A DNA stretch of 64,000 bases from Lentisphaera araneosa HTCC2155 (GCF_000170755.1 NZ_ABCK01000012.1:62001-126000), one strand, 5' to 3'; positions 1 to 9,389 are shown, counted from the stretch's first letter. Notes: a model not told the origin generated them from the sequence alone. Translations and numbers: made by a program.

Positions 1-275
1 TTGATCAGTTAAAAAGAACTAAAGAGGCCAATGGCTCCAGTTTATTTGATAATACCACGGTCGTTTTTGGCGGTGGTACAAGAAGTATTCACTACATCGA
101 TAATGTTCCAACGATTATCACCGGCCGTGGATCCAATCTAAAACTAGGTCAAAACCTGGTTCTTCCTGAGCATACACCACTTTGCAATGTCTGGCTCACT
201 TTACTTCAGGGAATGGGCATTAAAGCCGCCAGTCACGGAGATAGTACGGGTGTTATTAAGGAGCTTCAGGCGTGA
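1..275 (+). CDS. DUF1552 family protein, C-terminal part
   Basis: The reading frame is open from base 3 to the TGA at 273-275, giving about 90 residues. It contains SSLFDNTTVVFGGG, then RGSNLKLGQ and LCNVWLTLLQGMGI, which match the end of DUF1552 proteins; the complete examples at 23355 and 58877 carry the equivalent segments (FDSTTSVMGSG and LSNLWLNMAQHMGV in the latter). DUF1552 proteins are secreted, often with a Tat-type leader, and have no established biochemical role. They occur next to DUF1592 cytochrome-like proteins in planctomycetes and relatives, and that is the case here: the stop overlaps the GTG start of the next gene in a GTGA tetranucleotide, which points to translational coupling. 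The N-terminus lies outside the window. Confidence 0.85.
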   Translation, partial: DQLKRTKEANGSSLFDNTTVVFGGGTRSIHYIDNVPTIITGRGSNLKLGQNLVLPEHTPLCNVWLTLLQGMGIKAASHGDSTGVIKELQA

Positions 276-2917
276 AGAAATTTCTCTCTTATTTAAGCCT
301 AATGGGTGCCTTGAGCCTTCAGGCTGACAAAGCTGTTCTTCCTGAAAAAAACTTTGACTTTCTGGCTAACTACTGTCTCAATTGCCATGGCGAGGAAAAG
401 CAGGAGGGTAATGTAAATCTCGAGGATCTGGAGTTTTATATTCAAAACCTCAAAGATGCCGAAACCTGGCAAAAAGTACTTCACAGTATCAATGCAGGTG
501 AAATGCCGCCAGAAGATAAAAAGCAGCCGAAAAATCAAGAGAAAGCGGACTTTTTGGATGACCTGTCCAAAACCATGGTTGTTGCGCGTAAAGTCTTGTC
601 CGATTCAGGCGGAAAGATCACCATGAGTAGACTTAATCGCCGTGAGTACCAGAATACAATTAAAGCTTTAACGGGTACGACTGTTGATGTGGAGCTACTT
701 CCCACAGACGAAAGTGCCGGGCGCTTTGATACGGTTGGTTCTTCACTGTTTATTTCCAGTGATCAGTTTAAAGAGTATTTAAAATTAGGTAGTTTGGCTA
801 TTGATGAAATGTTTGCTCGTCAGTCAAATTCAGCAAGTAAAATTTCTCGAGTGGAGCCAGAGAAAGTTTATAATCCACAAGCAGACAAAGTGATTAAAAA
901 CGCTACATATCGCCAGGAGCAATTTAGAAAATGGCAAGTTGGTGTGGATAAGGCCGCCAAAGACCCTCAGAATAAAGAGATAGTTGAGAAAATTCTAAAG
1001 GGTAAGAAAAAAGTCACTGCAAGGACAATTTACTCAAGTGCCAACTTGTTAAAGGGGGCGCCCAATGCAAAGGACTATGGTTTTAAGGATGCTCAGCAGG
1101 CGTCCAGTGCTAACCCTGCAATTGATCGTGCCAACTTAGCTCTTTATAAGCATTTTGCCTCTTTGCCTCAACGAGATAGCGGCTTGTATTTAATGAAGGC
1201 GCATGGGATTGGACGCATCGATATCGGGTCAAGGAAATTGCAGCCAGGGAAATATACTTTGAGAATTCGTGCAGCAGCCCTTGATGATGCTCCTGCAGAA
1301 AGGCGCTTTATTGACATAGGTCATCCCCAGGTTGAAACAGGTCAGCAAAAAGGCATTCTTTCTGGAGCCCCCATTGCAACACGCCATGTAAACGGCACGA
1401 TGGATTCGCCTGAGATTATTGAAGTCCCTATTGAAATAGGCATGAATACTACCAAACAATTTGCCGTGCAGGAAAAGCAACACAACGACAATCTTAAGGC
1501 TGCCTGGGGAATACATATTATCGAAAGAAAGAAAAATGGCTACGGTATTCCACCTGCTATTTGGGTTGATTGGCTTGAGTTAGAGGGCCCTCATAAAGAA
1601 GAGAGTCCCATGGACTGGTGGGTTGAGGAACAATCAAGTCTCACTGAAACGGAGCGTGCTAAAAAGATTTTGATGCGCTTTATTTATAAGGCCTTCCGTG
1701 GTCAGAAACCAAGTAAAGAATATTTTTATGCCTTGGTTAAACTCTTCGAAAAGAATCGTGCCGCAGGCGATGCTTTTGATGTAGCCATACGCGAACCCTT
1801 GAGCGTTGTCTTAGCTTCTCCCGGTTTTATCTACCTAAATGAGCCAAGTGTAGAAGAGGGACGCCGTAAACTAAATGATCGCGAATTGGCGATTCGTTTA
1901 GCTTATTTCCTCTGGAGCTCGCCCCCGGATAATGAACTCATGAGTCTAGCTGCAAAAAAGCAGCTCAGTGATCCCAAAGTCCTTAATCAACAAGTCGCCC
2001 GTATGATCGCTGATCCACGTGCAGATAAGTTTGTCTCCGGCTTTCTCCATCAGTGGCTGGACATGGAACGCCTCGATTTTTTTCAGTTCGACACCACCGT
2101 TTACAATGAATTCGACGAAGCCACTCGCGAGGCTTCCCGTAAAGAAGTTTACGAGAGTTTTGCCTACCTCATGCGCCATGAAACTGAAGGACAAATTGCT
2201 AATCTTCTCAATAGTGACTATGTCATTATCAACCCATTGATGGCTTCATATTATGGTGTTGAGGGTGTGACGGGCAATGAATATCGCAAAGTTAATTTAC
2301 CCCAAGGTTCACCTCGAGGTGGCTTGCTCGGTATGGCAGCGATCAATGCCATGGGCAGTGACGGCATAGAAAGTAGTCCCGTGGAACGTGGTGCCTGGGT
2401 TCTGCGCCATTTACTCAATGAGCCTCCACCTCCGGCACCGGCTAATGTACCGCAACTTTCTGATGTGAAAGGGACAAACCTCACTACGCGACAAAAACTC
2501 ATAGCTCACCAGGCAGAGCCGCAATGTGCCAGCTGCCACAGAAAGATTGACCCCATCGGTTTTGGTCTGGAGAATTTCGACCCCATTGGTAAGTGGCGTG
2601 AAAAGGAGTTTGCTATCAAACACGGTAAGTATAAAAGAAAATCCAAAGATGGTCATAAAATTGATACCTCTGGGGAGCTTCACAAGGGGCCGCAATTTGC
2701 CAATTACTTTGAACTGCGCGAGATCATCGCTAAGCGCGAAGCTGATTTTGCTAAAGGTTTCACTGAGCATCTTATCGAATACGCCCTGGGTCGTCCCTTC
2801 GGCTTTACTGATGAGGATCTAGTTAATGAAGTGCTGGCAAGCGCCAAAGAAAATGATTATCAGGTCAGCAGCTTTATAGAAGCTTTGGTAAACAGTGCGC
2901 CCTTTAAACAGAAATAA
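272..2917 (+). CDS. DUF1592/DUF1588-type cytochrome-like protein (planctomycete type)
   Basis: 881 residues with a short signal peptide (residues 1-18, ending LSLQA). A c-type haem motif CLNCH stands at 35-39, in the planctomycete cytochrome-c (PSD1-like) domain, and a second, CASCH, at about 752-756, followed by [16 protein letters not shown], the hallmark of DUF1588. Between them are DUF1587 (around [12 protein letters not shown]), an inserted beta-rich segment (about 320-440) and DUF1592 ([20 protein letters not shown], about 530-560). The C-terminus matches DUF1585. The start is GTG, overlapping the stop of the upstream DUF1552 gene, so the two are probably translated together. The family is periplasmic, covalently haem-binding and of unknown reaction. 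Haem-linked oxidation of polysaccharide-derived substrates is an inference from genomic context. Confidence 0.88.
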   Translation: MKKFLSYLSLMGALSLQADKAVLPEKNFDFLANYCLNCHGEEKQEGNVNLEDLEFYIQNLKDAETWQKVLHSINAGEMPPEDKKQPKNQEKADFLDDLSKTMVVARKVLSDSGGKITMSRLNRREYQNTIKALTGTTVDVELLPTDESAGRFDTVGSSLFISSDQFKEYLKLGSLAIDEMFARQSNSASKISRVEPEKVYNPQADKVIKNATYRQEQFRKWQVGVDKAAKDPQNKEIVEKILKGKKKVTARTIYSSANLLKGAPNAKDYGFKDAQQASSANPAIDRANLALYKHFASLPQRDSGLYLMKAHGIGRIDIGSRKLQPGKYTLRIRAAALDDAPAERRFIDIGHPQVETGQQKGILSGAPIATRHVNGTMDSPEIIEVPIEIGMNTTKQFAVQEKQHNDNLKAAWGIHIIERKKNGYGIPPAIWVDWLELEGPHKEESPMDWWVEEQSSLTETERAKKILMRFIYKAFRGQKPSKEYFYALVKLFEKNRAAGDAFDVAIREPLSVVLASPGFIYLNEPSVEEGRRKLNDRELAIRLAYFLWSSPPDNELMSLAAKKQLSDPKVLNQQVARMIADPRADKFVSGFLHQWLDMERLDFFQFDTTVYNEFDEATREASRKEVYESFAYLMRHETEGQIANLLNSDYVIINPLMASYYGVEGVTGNEYRKVNLPQGSPRGGLLGMAAINAMGSDGIESSPVERGAWVLRHLLNEPPPPAPANVPQLSDVKGTNLTTRQKLIAHQAEPQCASCHRKIDPIGFGLENFDPIGKWREKEFAIKHGKYKRKSKDGHKIDTSGELHKGPQFANYFELREIIAKREADFAKGFTEHLIEYALGRPFGFTDEDLVNEVLASAKENDYQVSSFIEALVNSAPFKQK

Positions 2918-3171
2918 TTTTGATAGTTGTGTGAAATAAGAAATAAATTTACTTGACTGGAGATGCTGGTAATTATTGCCATCATCGGAATCTTAATAAC
3001 TATTTATGGTCAATATGTTACAGCAATTAAATGAAGGTAAATAACTAAAGTAGTTTGTGATGACCCCCATTTTTCAAATGGCGTCATTACTTAGTTCTGT
3101 TATAGGTTCATTTTTAATGATAGTATTACACTCGATCATTTCCTAAATTTTATCAAAAAAATGCATATTCA
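2918..3171. other. intergenic stretch with pseudopilin remnant and hairpin
   Basis: The stretch between the DUF1592 gene and the first operator holds a decayed pseudopilin N-terminus (2948-3034, listed separately). It also holds an imperfect inverted repeat at 3057-3090: GTGATGAC pairs with GTCATTAC, and inside it CATTT pairs with AAATG around TTC. No strong T-run follows, so a terminator role is only possible. Confidence 0.5.
2948..3034 (+). pseudogene. pseudopilin (type II secretion/type IV pilin-like) N-terminal remnant
   Basis: Frame 2948 reads F-T-stop-L-E-M-L-V-I-I-A-I-I-G-I-L and ends at TGA 3032-3034. It is the prepilin cleavage/methylation signature (FTLxELLVVIAIIGIL) with a TGA inside the motif. 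Nothing of the pilin body follows. Either a larger pseudopilin gene was deleted, or the fragment arrived on its own. A second such fragment lies at 17680-17739. Confidence 0.55.
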
Positions 3172-3235
3172 CTACAGATGTAGCTTGCGCTCTAAAACTA
3201 CAAATGTAGTATAAGCAATGAACTACATATGTAGT
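3172..3235. promoter_or_regulatory. three BlaI/CopY-type operators upstream of the secreted-protein gene
   Basis: Three near-perfect dyads with core TACA-NN-TGTA lie at 3173-3182 (TACAGATGTA), 3199-3208 (TACAAATGTA) and 3224-3233 (TACATATGTA). Two are extended to ACTACA-NN-TGTAGT. Centre-to-centre spacing is about 26 and 25 bp, roughly two and a half helical turns. TACA-NN-TGTA is the established core recognised by BlaI/MecI/CopY winged-helix repressors, and such a repressor is encoded at 4030. The sites lie 70-130 bp upstream of the 3302 start codon, where they would overlap a promoter. Confidence 0.85.
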
Positions 3236-3301
3236 ACCTATTAATTTTACTTAAATACATTTTTTTAAACACGGTTAAACAATAAAAAAAAGGACAGGAA
3301 A

Positions 3302-3949
3302 ATGAAAAAGTTAACTATGAGAAAAAGCTTATGCCTTGTGACCTTAAGTCTATTTGTTGGAATGAGTTCAATTTACAGTAAAGAGACGGAATCTGTGAGT
3401 AAAGTCGATGACAGTTTCAAAGAAATTGATGGAGTTAAAATCAAAAATATATTTGAAAAGTACGCTAAGGAAATTGAGCCACTCAAGAATGGTCATGATC
3501 AAAAAATAGAGCTGAATCAAAACTTAGTTGCAGGGAAATTGTCGAGAGAGGAATATAATAATTCTCAAAAGCACCGTTTTGATTTAGGGGAATCTCGCGA
3601 AGGGCTGGGGGTTGCCTTTTTTCGGACCAATGAAGACACCTATGGTAAACTGTACTATACTTGGGGAGTAGGCCATAAATTGCATATTCAAGAAGTTATT
3701 GTTTACGATAAAAACTCTCAAGAGAAACAACTCAAGTCTTTAAATAATCTAGTGTTATCTCCAGCTGGCCATGTCGATTTAGACTCTGGATTTGGTTCAG
3801 GAATTCCAGGTTTAGGTAAAGCTGCTAAAAATGGTACCTATAATCCTGATATTCACTGTAGTTCCGGGGATGGAGTAGATGATGCAAGAGCTTACCTCAG
3901 AAGTACAGGTGGTGGAGTTCTAATGTTCCCTGTAAGTTTAGGTAATTAA
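3302..3949 (+). CDS. secreted protein of unknown function, paralogous to the sensor domain of the adjacent M56 protein
   Basis: 215 residues, with a purine-rich ribosome site (AGGACAGG) just before the ATG. A signal peptide (residues 1-27, LVTLSLFVGMSSIYS) precedes a soluble domain of about 165 residues. The domain has conserved-looking stretches YGKLYYTWG, GHKLHIQEVIVYD, NPDIHCSS and DGVDDARAYLR. I do not recognise a named family. The whole domain from about residue 50 recurs, at roughly 80% identity by eye, as the C-terminal 170 residues of the M56 protein at 4460. The position downstream of three BlaI-type operators and next to blaI/blaR1-like genes suggests this is the induced output of that system, as BlaZ is for BlaR1. 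It could be a ligand-binding protein or an enzyme; catalytic residues are not evident. Confidence 0.75.
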   Translation: MKKLTMRKSLCLVTLSLFVGMSSIYSKETESVSKVDDSFKEIDGVKIKNIFEKYAKEIEPLKNGHDQKIELNQNLVAGKLSREEYNNSQKHRFDLGESREGLGVAFFRTNEDTYGKLYYTWGVGHKLHIQEVIVYDKNSQEKQLKSLNNLVLSPAGHVDLDSGFGSGIPGLGKAAKNGTYNPDIHCSSGDGVDDARAYLRSTGGGVLMFPVSLGN

Positions 3950-3960
3950 TATCCTCTCTC

Positions 3961-3999
3961 ACTACATGTGTAGTTGAATTTTATTGCTACATGTGTAGT
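3961..3999. promoter_or_regulatory. two BlaI/CopY-type operators upstream of the repressor gene
   Basis: Two copies of TACATGTGTA lie at 3963-3972 and 3988-3997 (extended ACTACATGTGTAGT and CTACATGTGTAGT), 25 bp apart. This is the same spacing as the upstream triplet. They lie in the short gap after the secreted-protein gene and directly before the repressor start at 4030, which fits autoregulation of the repressor/sensor pair. An ATG at 3991 lies inside the second operator and is therefore an unlikely start codon. Confidence 0.83.
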
Positions 4000-4029
4000 G
4001 TGATTCGTATCAGGAAATTCCTATCAAAA

Positions 4030-4440
4030 ATGGACGCTTATATGGATAAAAAAAATCTCTCTGAATCAGAATGGACAGTTATGGAAGTCTTGTGGGAGCA
4101 GTCACCGCAAACAGCTAAGGATGTTAAGATCGCCTTGGAAGAGCCCAAGCAGTGGGCGATAAATACAGTGAGGACATTATTGACAAGGCTGGTCAATAAG
4201 GGCGCTCTTGAAACAGCAGACAATCAATCCGGTGTGACGACTTTTAAACCCTTGATCTCTCATGAAAATTGTATTCGCGCAGAAAGCCAGTCGTTTTTAA
4301 AACGCATATTCGGAGGGTCTTCCATGCCGCTATTGGTACACTTTTCCCAAAATGCCGATCTTTCAGAGGATGACGTTGAAGAATTAAAGAAAATTCTCGA
4401 TGAATCGGTAAAAAATAAACAGGTTAATAAGGATAAATGA
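4030..4440 (+). CDS. blaI: BlaI/MecI/CopY family transcriptional repressor
   Basis: 136 residues from ATG 4030 (132 from ATG 4042); the family is usually 120-140. The winged-helix domain begins LSESEWTVMEVLWEQSPQTAKDV and continues through NTVRTLLTRLVNKG, both diagnostic for Penicillinase_R. The C-terminal dimerisation part is SQSFLKRIFGGSSMPLLVHF and EDDVEELKKIL. In this family the dimer binds TACA-NN-TGTA dyads and is cleaved or released when the cognate BlaR1 protease is activated. Five such dyads occur nearby. The longer frame from 3991 is rejected because its start lies inside an operator. The M56 gene follows 19 bp after the stop. The symbol is by family resemblance only; a link to beta-lactams is not implied. 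Confidence 0.88.
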   Translation: MDAYMDKKNLSESEWTVMEVLWEQSPQTAKDVKIALEEPKQWAINTVRTLLTRLVNKGALETADNQSGVTTFKPLISHENCIRAESQSFLKRIFGGSSMPLLVHFSQNADLSEDDVEELKKILDESVKNKQVNKDK

Positions 4441-4459
4441 TCAGAATGGTGAGTATAGC

Positions 4460-6073
4460 ATGACAGTAATCAACGATCTGTTTGAATGGGTTGTGACATC
4501 CAGTCTGCATGGTTCCATTCTTATACTAACAATACTGTTAATACAAGGGATCTTTAAAAAGTGGCTGACGTCGAGCTGGCGCTATGCACTTTGGCTACCG
4601 CTCATCCTTACATTCTTTCTGCCAAAGTGGGATCTGCTTCCTAGTCATTATGGCGTTTCTATTGACTCAAAACCTGTGATAGTTCAAAATTCCATACAGC
4701 AATCTTTTTTAAGTCAAACAGATCAGCCGGACTCAGGTTTGGATACCAGGGCAGGGACTATTTCGAAACCAGTTAATGGCAAGGAGTCATCTCCGGGAGA
4801 GTCATACCTGCCACTAGTTTGGTTTAGTGTATCACTGCTTTTATCCATACTTGTACTGGGGTCCTTTTTCTCTATGAGACGTCAAATTCAGCTGAGTTCA
4901 CGACCCGTAAGTCGCAAGCTGCTTCTCCGCATAGAGACATTATCAAAAAATATAGGTTTGCGTAACCCGCCCAAAGTCATTATTTCCCCGAGTGTCAATG
5001 GTCCAGCAGTCTGCGGCTTGTGGCGTCCGGCTCTGATGCTCAGTGAGTGGTTTGAAGATGAACTTACGGAAGAGGAACAAAATATGATCCTGGGGCATGA
5101 ATTGATGCACATTCGCCGCTGGGACCTGCCGATAAACGCGCTCTTTTATTTTATTGTTATACTAAATTGGTTTAACCCTTTGCTATGGATTGCCTTTTAT
5201 AAAATTGGCATTGATAGAGAAGCGGCATGTGATGAGCAGCTTATAGGCAGCTCACAATGGAGTAGCGTTGAGTATGGCAAAGTTCTCTTAAATATGAACT
5301 CAAAACAAAGCTTTAGTGGACTGGCTCTTGGTTTCGTGGGGATTCTTAATAATTCACACTCCTTGCGTTATAGAATTCGTCAGATTGCTTCGCAGCAGCA
5401 ATTAAACTCTTCGTTTAAGCCATTTTTCCTTATTGTCATAGTCTTTTTTGTAGTATGGGGATTGGTCAAACCTAAACTCATTGCTGCAGAGCAAACTTTC
5501 AATTCAGAAAGTGTCATTGAGAGAATTTCACAGATGGGCAAGTCAAGTAGGAAGGATCAGGCTTTTATAAAAGGCCTTTTTCATAAGTACGCTAAGGAAA
5601 TTGAGCCTCTTAAGAATAGTGATCAAAAAATACAACTTAATCAAAACCTGATCGCGGGGAAATTGTCGAGAGAGGAATATAATAATTTTCAAAAGCACCG
5701 TTTTGGTTTAGGGGAATCTCGCAAGGGGCAGGGCCTTGCTTTTTTTCGTACAAATGAAAACACTTATGGCAAACTGTACTATACTTGGGGCATAGGTCAT
5801 AAAATACATATTCAAGAAGTCATCGTTTACGATAAAAACTCTCAAGAGAAGCAACTCAAGTCTTTAAGTAAGCTAGTGTTGTCTTCAGCAGGCCATGCCG
5901 ATTTAGACTTAGCTTTGGGCTCTGGAATTCCAGGTTTTCGAAAAGCCGTTAACAATGGCACCTATAATCCCGATATTCACTGTAGTTCTTGGGATGGAGT
6001 AGATGACGCAAGAGCTTACCTCAGAAGTGAGAGTGGAGGAGTTCTTTTATTTCCTATTTGGACTCCAAATTAA
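4460..6073 (+). CDS. BlaR1-like M56 membrane metalloprotease/sensor with a novel sensor domain
   Basis: 537 residues. Hydrophobic segments lie near residues 10-30, 38-55, 113-138, 222-245 and 317-337. The zinc motif HELMH is at 213-217, with the expected downstream REAACDEQ glutamate, placing it in family M56 (BlaR1/MecR1). After the last membrane helix the extracytoplasmic part (about 355-537) is a near copy of the secreted protein encoded at 3302. In BlaR1/MecR1 this position is held by a class D beta-lactamase-like domain. By analogy, ligand binding outside would activate the cytoplasmic protease and inactivate the BlaI-type repressor. The gene directly follows the repressor gene. The ligand is unknown. 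Confidence 0.87.
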   Translation: MTVINDLFEWVVTSSLHGSILILTILLIQGIFKKWLTSSWRYALWLPLILTFFLPKWDLLPSHYGVSIDSKPVIVQNSIQQSFLSQTDQPDSGLDTRAGTISKPVNGKESSPGESYLPLVWFSVSLLLSILVLGSFFSMRRQIQLSSRPVSRKLLLRIETLSKNIGLRNPPKVIISPSVNGPAVCGLWRPALMLSEWFEDELTEEEQNMILGHELMHIRRWDLPINALFYFIVILNWFNPLLWIAFYKIGIDREAACDEQLIGSSQWSSVEYGKVLLNMNSKQSFSGLALGFVGILNNSHSLRYRIRQIASQQQLNSSFKPFFLIVIVFFVVWGLVKPKLIAAEQTFNSESVIERISQMGKSSRKDQAFIKGLFHKYAKEIEPLKNSDQKIQLNQNLIAGKLSREEYNNFQKHRFGLGESRKGQGLAFFRTNENTYGKLYYTWGIGHKIHIQEVIVYDKNSQEKQLKSLSKLVLSSAGHADLDLALGSGIPGFRKAVNNGTYNPDIHCSSWDGVDDARAYLRSESGGVLLFPIWTPN

Positions 6074-6167
6074 TTCGCTTAAGCTTCCTGTCTCAGCTAA
6101 AATGCCAGACATCAAGTTCCCCTTGTAAAGTTTAGGAAATGTCTATCTCAGGTGTCTAATCGGCATT

Positions 6168-6185
6168 ATTGCAGAGTCCGCAAAA
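6168..6185. repeat. palindromic mini-repeat, copy 1
   Basis: ATTGCAGAGTCCGCAAAA, a short dyad (TTGC..GA / TC.GCAA). Related copies occur at 23186, 33027, 46014 and 56644. Each stands between an older gene end or remnant and a new transcription unit. The function is unknown; it could be a terminator stem or the end of a small repeat. Confidence 0.5.
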
Positions 6186-6228
6186 CCGTGATTATAAATC
6201 CCCTTAAATGAATCTTTTTTCTTACTTT

Positions 6229-6257
6229 CTGTCATTTCATGAATTTTCATGATGATT
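6229..6257 (+). promoter_or_regulatory. putative shared promoter element P1
   Basis: CTGTCATTT, then 14 nt, then ATGATT. It lies 40 nt before ATG 6297. From position 6185 the flanking 60 bp are nearly identical to those preceding P4 at 23248. Read as a sigma-70-like promoter it would be TGTCA, about 17 bp, and a weak -10. Confidence 0.55.
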
Positions 6258-6296
6258 ACATTTATAAGATCCTCTACGTATATAAAATTTAGGTAA

Positions 6297-7724
6297 ATGA
6301 TGAAGCAAAAAATATTACTTCAAATACTTGTTTTTTTGGCCTTTCTATCGGCTATAAATACCACCATAGCTCAAGATAAAACAAAGCCCAATTTCATTAT
6401 CATCTTTACCGATGATCAGGGCTATGCTGACCTCAGTTGTTTCGGCGGAACACATGTCAGCACACCTCGAATTGATCAGATGGCTGCGGAAGGCGCAAAA
6501 TTGACCAGTTTTTATGTGGCGGCATCAGTGTGTACCCCCTCGCGAGCTGCCTTGATGACTGGGACATATCCCAAACGAATTGATATGGCTAGAGGTTCCA
6601 ATTTTGTCGTTCTGCTGGCAGGAGACAAAAAAGGTTTGAATCCTAAAGAAATTACCATTGCAGAAGTTCTTAAAAATGAGGGCTATATAACGGGCTTATT
6701 TGGTAAGTAGCACCTGGGAGATCAGCCTGAGTTTTTGCCAACACGACAGGGCTTTGACGAGTTTTTTGGACTTCCTTACAGTCACGATATTCATCCCTAT
6801 CACCCGCAACAAAAGCATTTCAAGTTTCCGCCTTTACCCTTACTTGTTGGGGAAGAGGTAATAGAAATGGATCCCGATGCTGATTATTTAACCAAGCGTT
6901 TTACCGAACGTGCGGTGCAGTTTATCGAAAAGAATAAGGATGAGCCCTTTTTTATCTACATGCCACACCCGATTCCCCATGTGCCGCTGCATGTTTCGCC
7001 CGCTTATATGAAGGATTTACCGGAGGGACTCAAAACAAGTTTAAGTAAAGAAGATAATTATATTGATTATACAGCTCGAAAGCAACTGCTATCTCGAGCC
7101 ATTGCCGAGGTCGACTGGTCTGTGGGACAAATTCTTGATACTCTCAAAAAACATGGGATCGACGATAATACACTAGTGATTTTTAGCTCGGATAATGGTC
7201 CGGCACTAGGTAAAGCTACTCCCTTGAAGGGAAAAAAGGGGCAAACCTTTGAGGGCGGTATGCGCGTTCCCACTGTGATTCATTGGCCGGGGAAGATTCC
7301 CGACGGAATAGCAAACGATGAAATCATGAGCACTATGGATCTTTTGCCGACTTTTGCGAAATTAGCCGGTGCAGAAGTACCCTCCGATCGAGTGATTGAT
7401 GGAAAGGATATTTGGCCCGTCATTAGAGGTGAAGAAAAATCTCCGCATGAGGCATTCTTCTATTATAAATCTAACAAGCTTGAAGCAGTGCGATCCGGCA
7501 AATGGAAGATGCACTTAAAAAAGCAGGGTAAAAAGAATAAAATAACAACGATTCTTTATGACCTGGAACAAGATATAGGTGAAACGAAGGATGTATCAAA
7601 AGCTCATCCTGAAGTGCTTAAGCTTTTACTCGCCTACGGCAAGGCTTTTGAGAAAGATTTGGAGCTGAATAAAAGACCGGCAGCTTTTGTCGAAAACCCT
7701 CAGCCACTGAAGAAAATTAAATAA
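6297..7724 (+). pseudogene. sulfatase (S1 family) interrupted by one in-frame TAG
   Basis: The two reading frames 6297-6710 and 6735-7724 are the same frame, separated only by TAG at 6708-6710. The intact paralogue at 39770 has Trp there, in GKWH (TGG to TAG). Otherwise the protein is complete, about 475 residues: signal peptide 1-25 (ending TTIAQ), calcium-binding FTDDQ (DD 39-40), formylglycine site CTPSR with Cys79, and SSDNGP and GGMRVPT near the end of the alpha/beta domain. A single transition with no other damage suggests a recent nonsense mutation, a sequencing error or, least likely, readthrough. The IDS-like sulfatase starts 12 bp downstream. Confidence 0.85.
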
Positions 7725-7736
7725 TAAAGACCTGAA

Positions 7737-9140
7737 ATGAAAAATATACTATTCCTAATCATACTGACTTTAGCTACCTTAAACGCTGCTGATAAACCTA
7801 ACGTTTTGATCATAGCAGTGGATGACCTCAATGATTGGATAGGTGTCATGGGTGGTCACCCCCAGGCAAAAACACCAAACATTGATCGTCTAGCAAACCG
7901 GGGAATGCTTTTTACAAATGCTCATTGTCAGTCACCTGTTTGTGGCCCTTCAAGAGGGAGCATGATGTCATCTCTGTACCCAAGTACCACAGGTATTTAT
8001 TTTTTAGGCCCGGGTTTGAAAGATTCGCCAAAGACGAAAAATCATCTAGTCATGCCCAGTCGCTTTGAAGACGAAGGCTATCAGCTAAGTGCTGCAGGTA
8101 AGCTGTGTGGAGGCCGTGGGGAAAATAAAAAATATTTTAAGGAATACGGCGGTGATTTTGGTGGCTTTGGTCCTCTTCCTAAAAAGAAAATCTCTTCATT
8201 TCCAGGGATGAGATTGTGGGATTGGGGTGTTTACCCAGAACGTGAGGAGCAAACGCCGGACGCAAAAATTGCCGCATGGGGCGTGAATAAACTCACGCAA
8301 AACTACGAGAAGCCCTTCTTTATGGGTGTTGGGTTTTACCGTCCACATGTACCTCAATTCGCGCCACAGAAATGGTTTGATATGTATCCTTTGGAGACTA
8401 TACAAATGCCAAAGATGAGGGAGGCTGATATAGCAGATATACCTCAATACGGCATCGATCTAACGCGAGAAAAACACGTAGCTCCCACTTATGAATGGGC
8501 TCTAAAAAATAATGAAGAGAAGAAGCTCGTACAATCTTACCTCGCTTGCGTTTCTTTTGTCGATGCGCAGATAGGAAAAGTTTTAGATGCCCTGGATGCC
8601 GGCCCCCACAAGGAGAATACTTTCGTCGTGCTCTATAGTGATCATGGCTTTCACTTGGGAGAAAAAGAACGCTATGCCAAGCGCAGCATTTGGGAAGATG
8701 GAACTCGTGTTCCTATGATTATCTCCGGCCCGGGACTTAAGCCTGGCGTAAGTCATAAGCCAACACAGCTTCTCGATATATACCCAACACTACTGGAACT
8801 CACGGGGCTTAAAGCCGACTCCAAACTTGAAGGACACTCCCTCGTAGCGCTTTTGCGAAACCCGCAAAGTGAATGGCCCCATTATGCACGTTCGAGTTTT
8901 GGACCGGGTAATTATGCCATTATCTCTGAACGCTATCGCTTTATTCAATACAATGATGGGTCTGAAGAGTTTTATGATCATAGCAAAGATACTCATGAAT
9001 GGAGTAATCAGATCAATAATCCGGAGTACGCTTCTATTATTGCTAAGCACCGTTTACAGGTGCCCCGGGAGCGAGCTCCTATTCTCGGTGAAAATTGGAC
9101 AGGTCATAAAGCATACGACGCAGCGGAGCAGAATAAGTAA
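7737..9140 (+). CDS. secreted sulfatase, iduronate-2-sulfatase-like
   Basis: 467 residues. The signal peptide is 1-18 (LATLNAADK), metal-binding Asp29-Asp30 lies in AVDDLNDWIG, and the formylglycine site is CGPSR with Cys69. Later signatures include GFYRPHVP, LYSDHGFHLGE and EDGTRVPM. The AVDDLNDWIG opening and the YRPHxP segment are typical of iduronate-2-sulfatase-like enzymes, so a sulfated uronic-acid substrate is plausible, but specificity cannot be read from sequence. It follows the broken sulfatase by 12 bp and probably shares its promoter. Three fragments of close relatives of this gene are scattered in the window (23046, 31690, 45708), so this paralogue type has been repeatedly copied and broken here. 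Confidence 0.88.
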   Translation: MKNILFLIILTLATLNAADKPNVLIIAVDDLNDWIGVMGGHPQAKTPNIDRLANRGMLFTNAHCQSPVCGPSRGSMMSSLYPSTTGIYFLGPGLKDSPKTKNHLVMPSRFEDEGYQLSAAGKLCGGRGENKKYFKEYGGDFGGFGPLPKKKISSFPGMRLWDWGVYPEREEQTPDAKIAAWGVNKLTQNYEKPFFMGVGFYRPHVPQFAPQKWFDMYPLETIQMPKMREADIADIPQYGIDLTREKHVAPTYEWALKNNEEKKLVQSYLACVSFVDAQIGKVLDALDAGPHKENTFVVLYSDHGFHLGEKERYAKRSIWEDGTRVPMIISGPGLKPGVSHKPTQLLDIYPTLLELTGLKADSKLEGHSLVALLRNPQSEWPHYARSSFGPGNYAIISERYRFIQYNDGSEEFYDHSKDTHEWSNQINNPEYASIIAKHRLQVPRERAPILGENWTGHKAYDAAEQNK

Positions 9141-9266
9141 TTTGTACTTATGGGAGAGTCAAATAATTCGCTGTATGCCTTAGCCTTCACTCAGCTTATA
9201 TTTTTATAGATAAGTAAAATTAAAAACTGATGCTTGATGGGCTTAAAATGAATCTTTCATTTAATT

Positions 9267-9295
9267 CTGTCATTTAGTAAAACCACAGGACAATA
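9267..9295 (+). promoter_or_regulatory. putative shared promoter element P2
   Basis: CTGTCATTT, 14 nt, ACAATA at 9290-9295, with GGACAATA identical to P5. It stands about 135 nt before the GH106-like gene. The leader between holds the 14-codon upstream ORF. Confidence 0.58.
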
Positions 9296-9389
9296 AAAGT
9301 TTGATAGTAAGTGATAATTCTCGTATTCCCGGGATGCAATCGAAGAGAACGTGAAGACCGGAGGCATATAAACGATGTTTAAGCGAAGA

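Noticed and set aside
3057-3090. Rho-independent terminator after the DUF1592 gene
   Set aside because: The stem is good but lacks a following T-run; recorded only as a hairpin.
3991-4029. Longer BlaI start at ATG 3991
   Set aside because: The codon lies inside operator 5, and the extra 13 residues have no counterpart in the family; 4030 or 4042 is preferred.
6708-6710. Programmed readthrough or pyrrolysine at the TAG
   Set aside because: The paralogue has Trp at this position and nothing else suggests recoding; a nonsense mutation or sequencing error is simpler.
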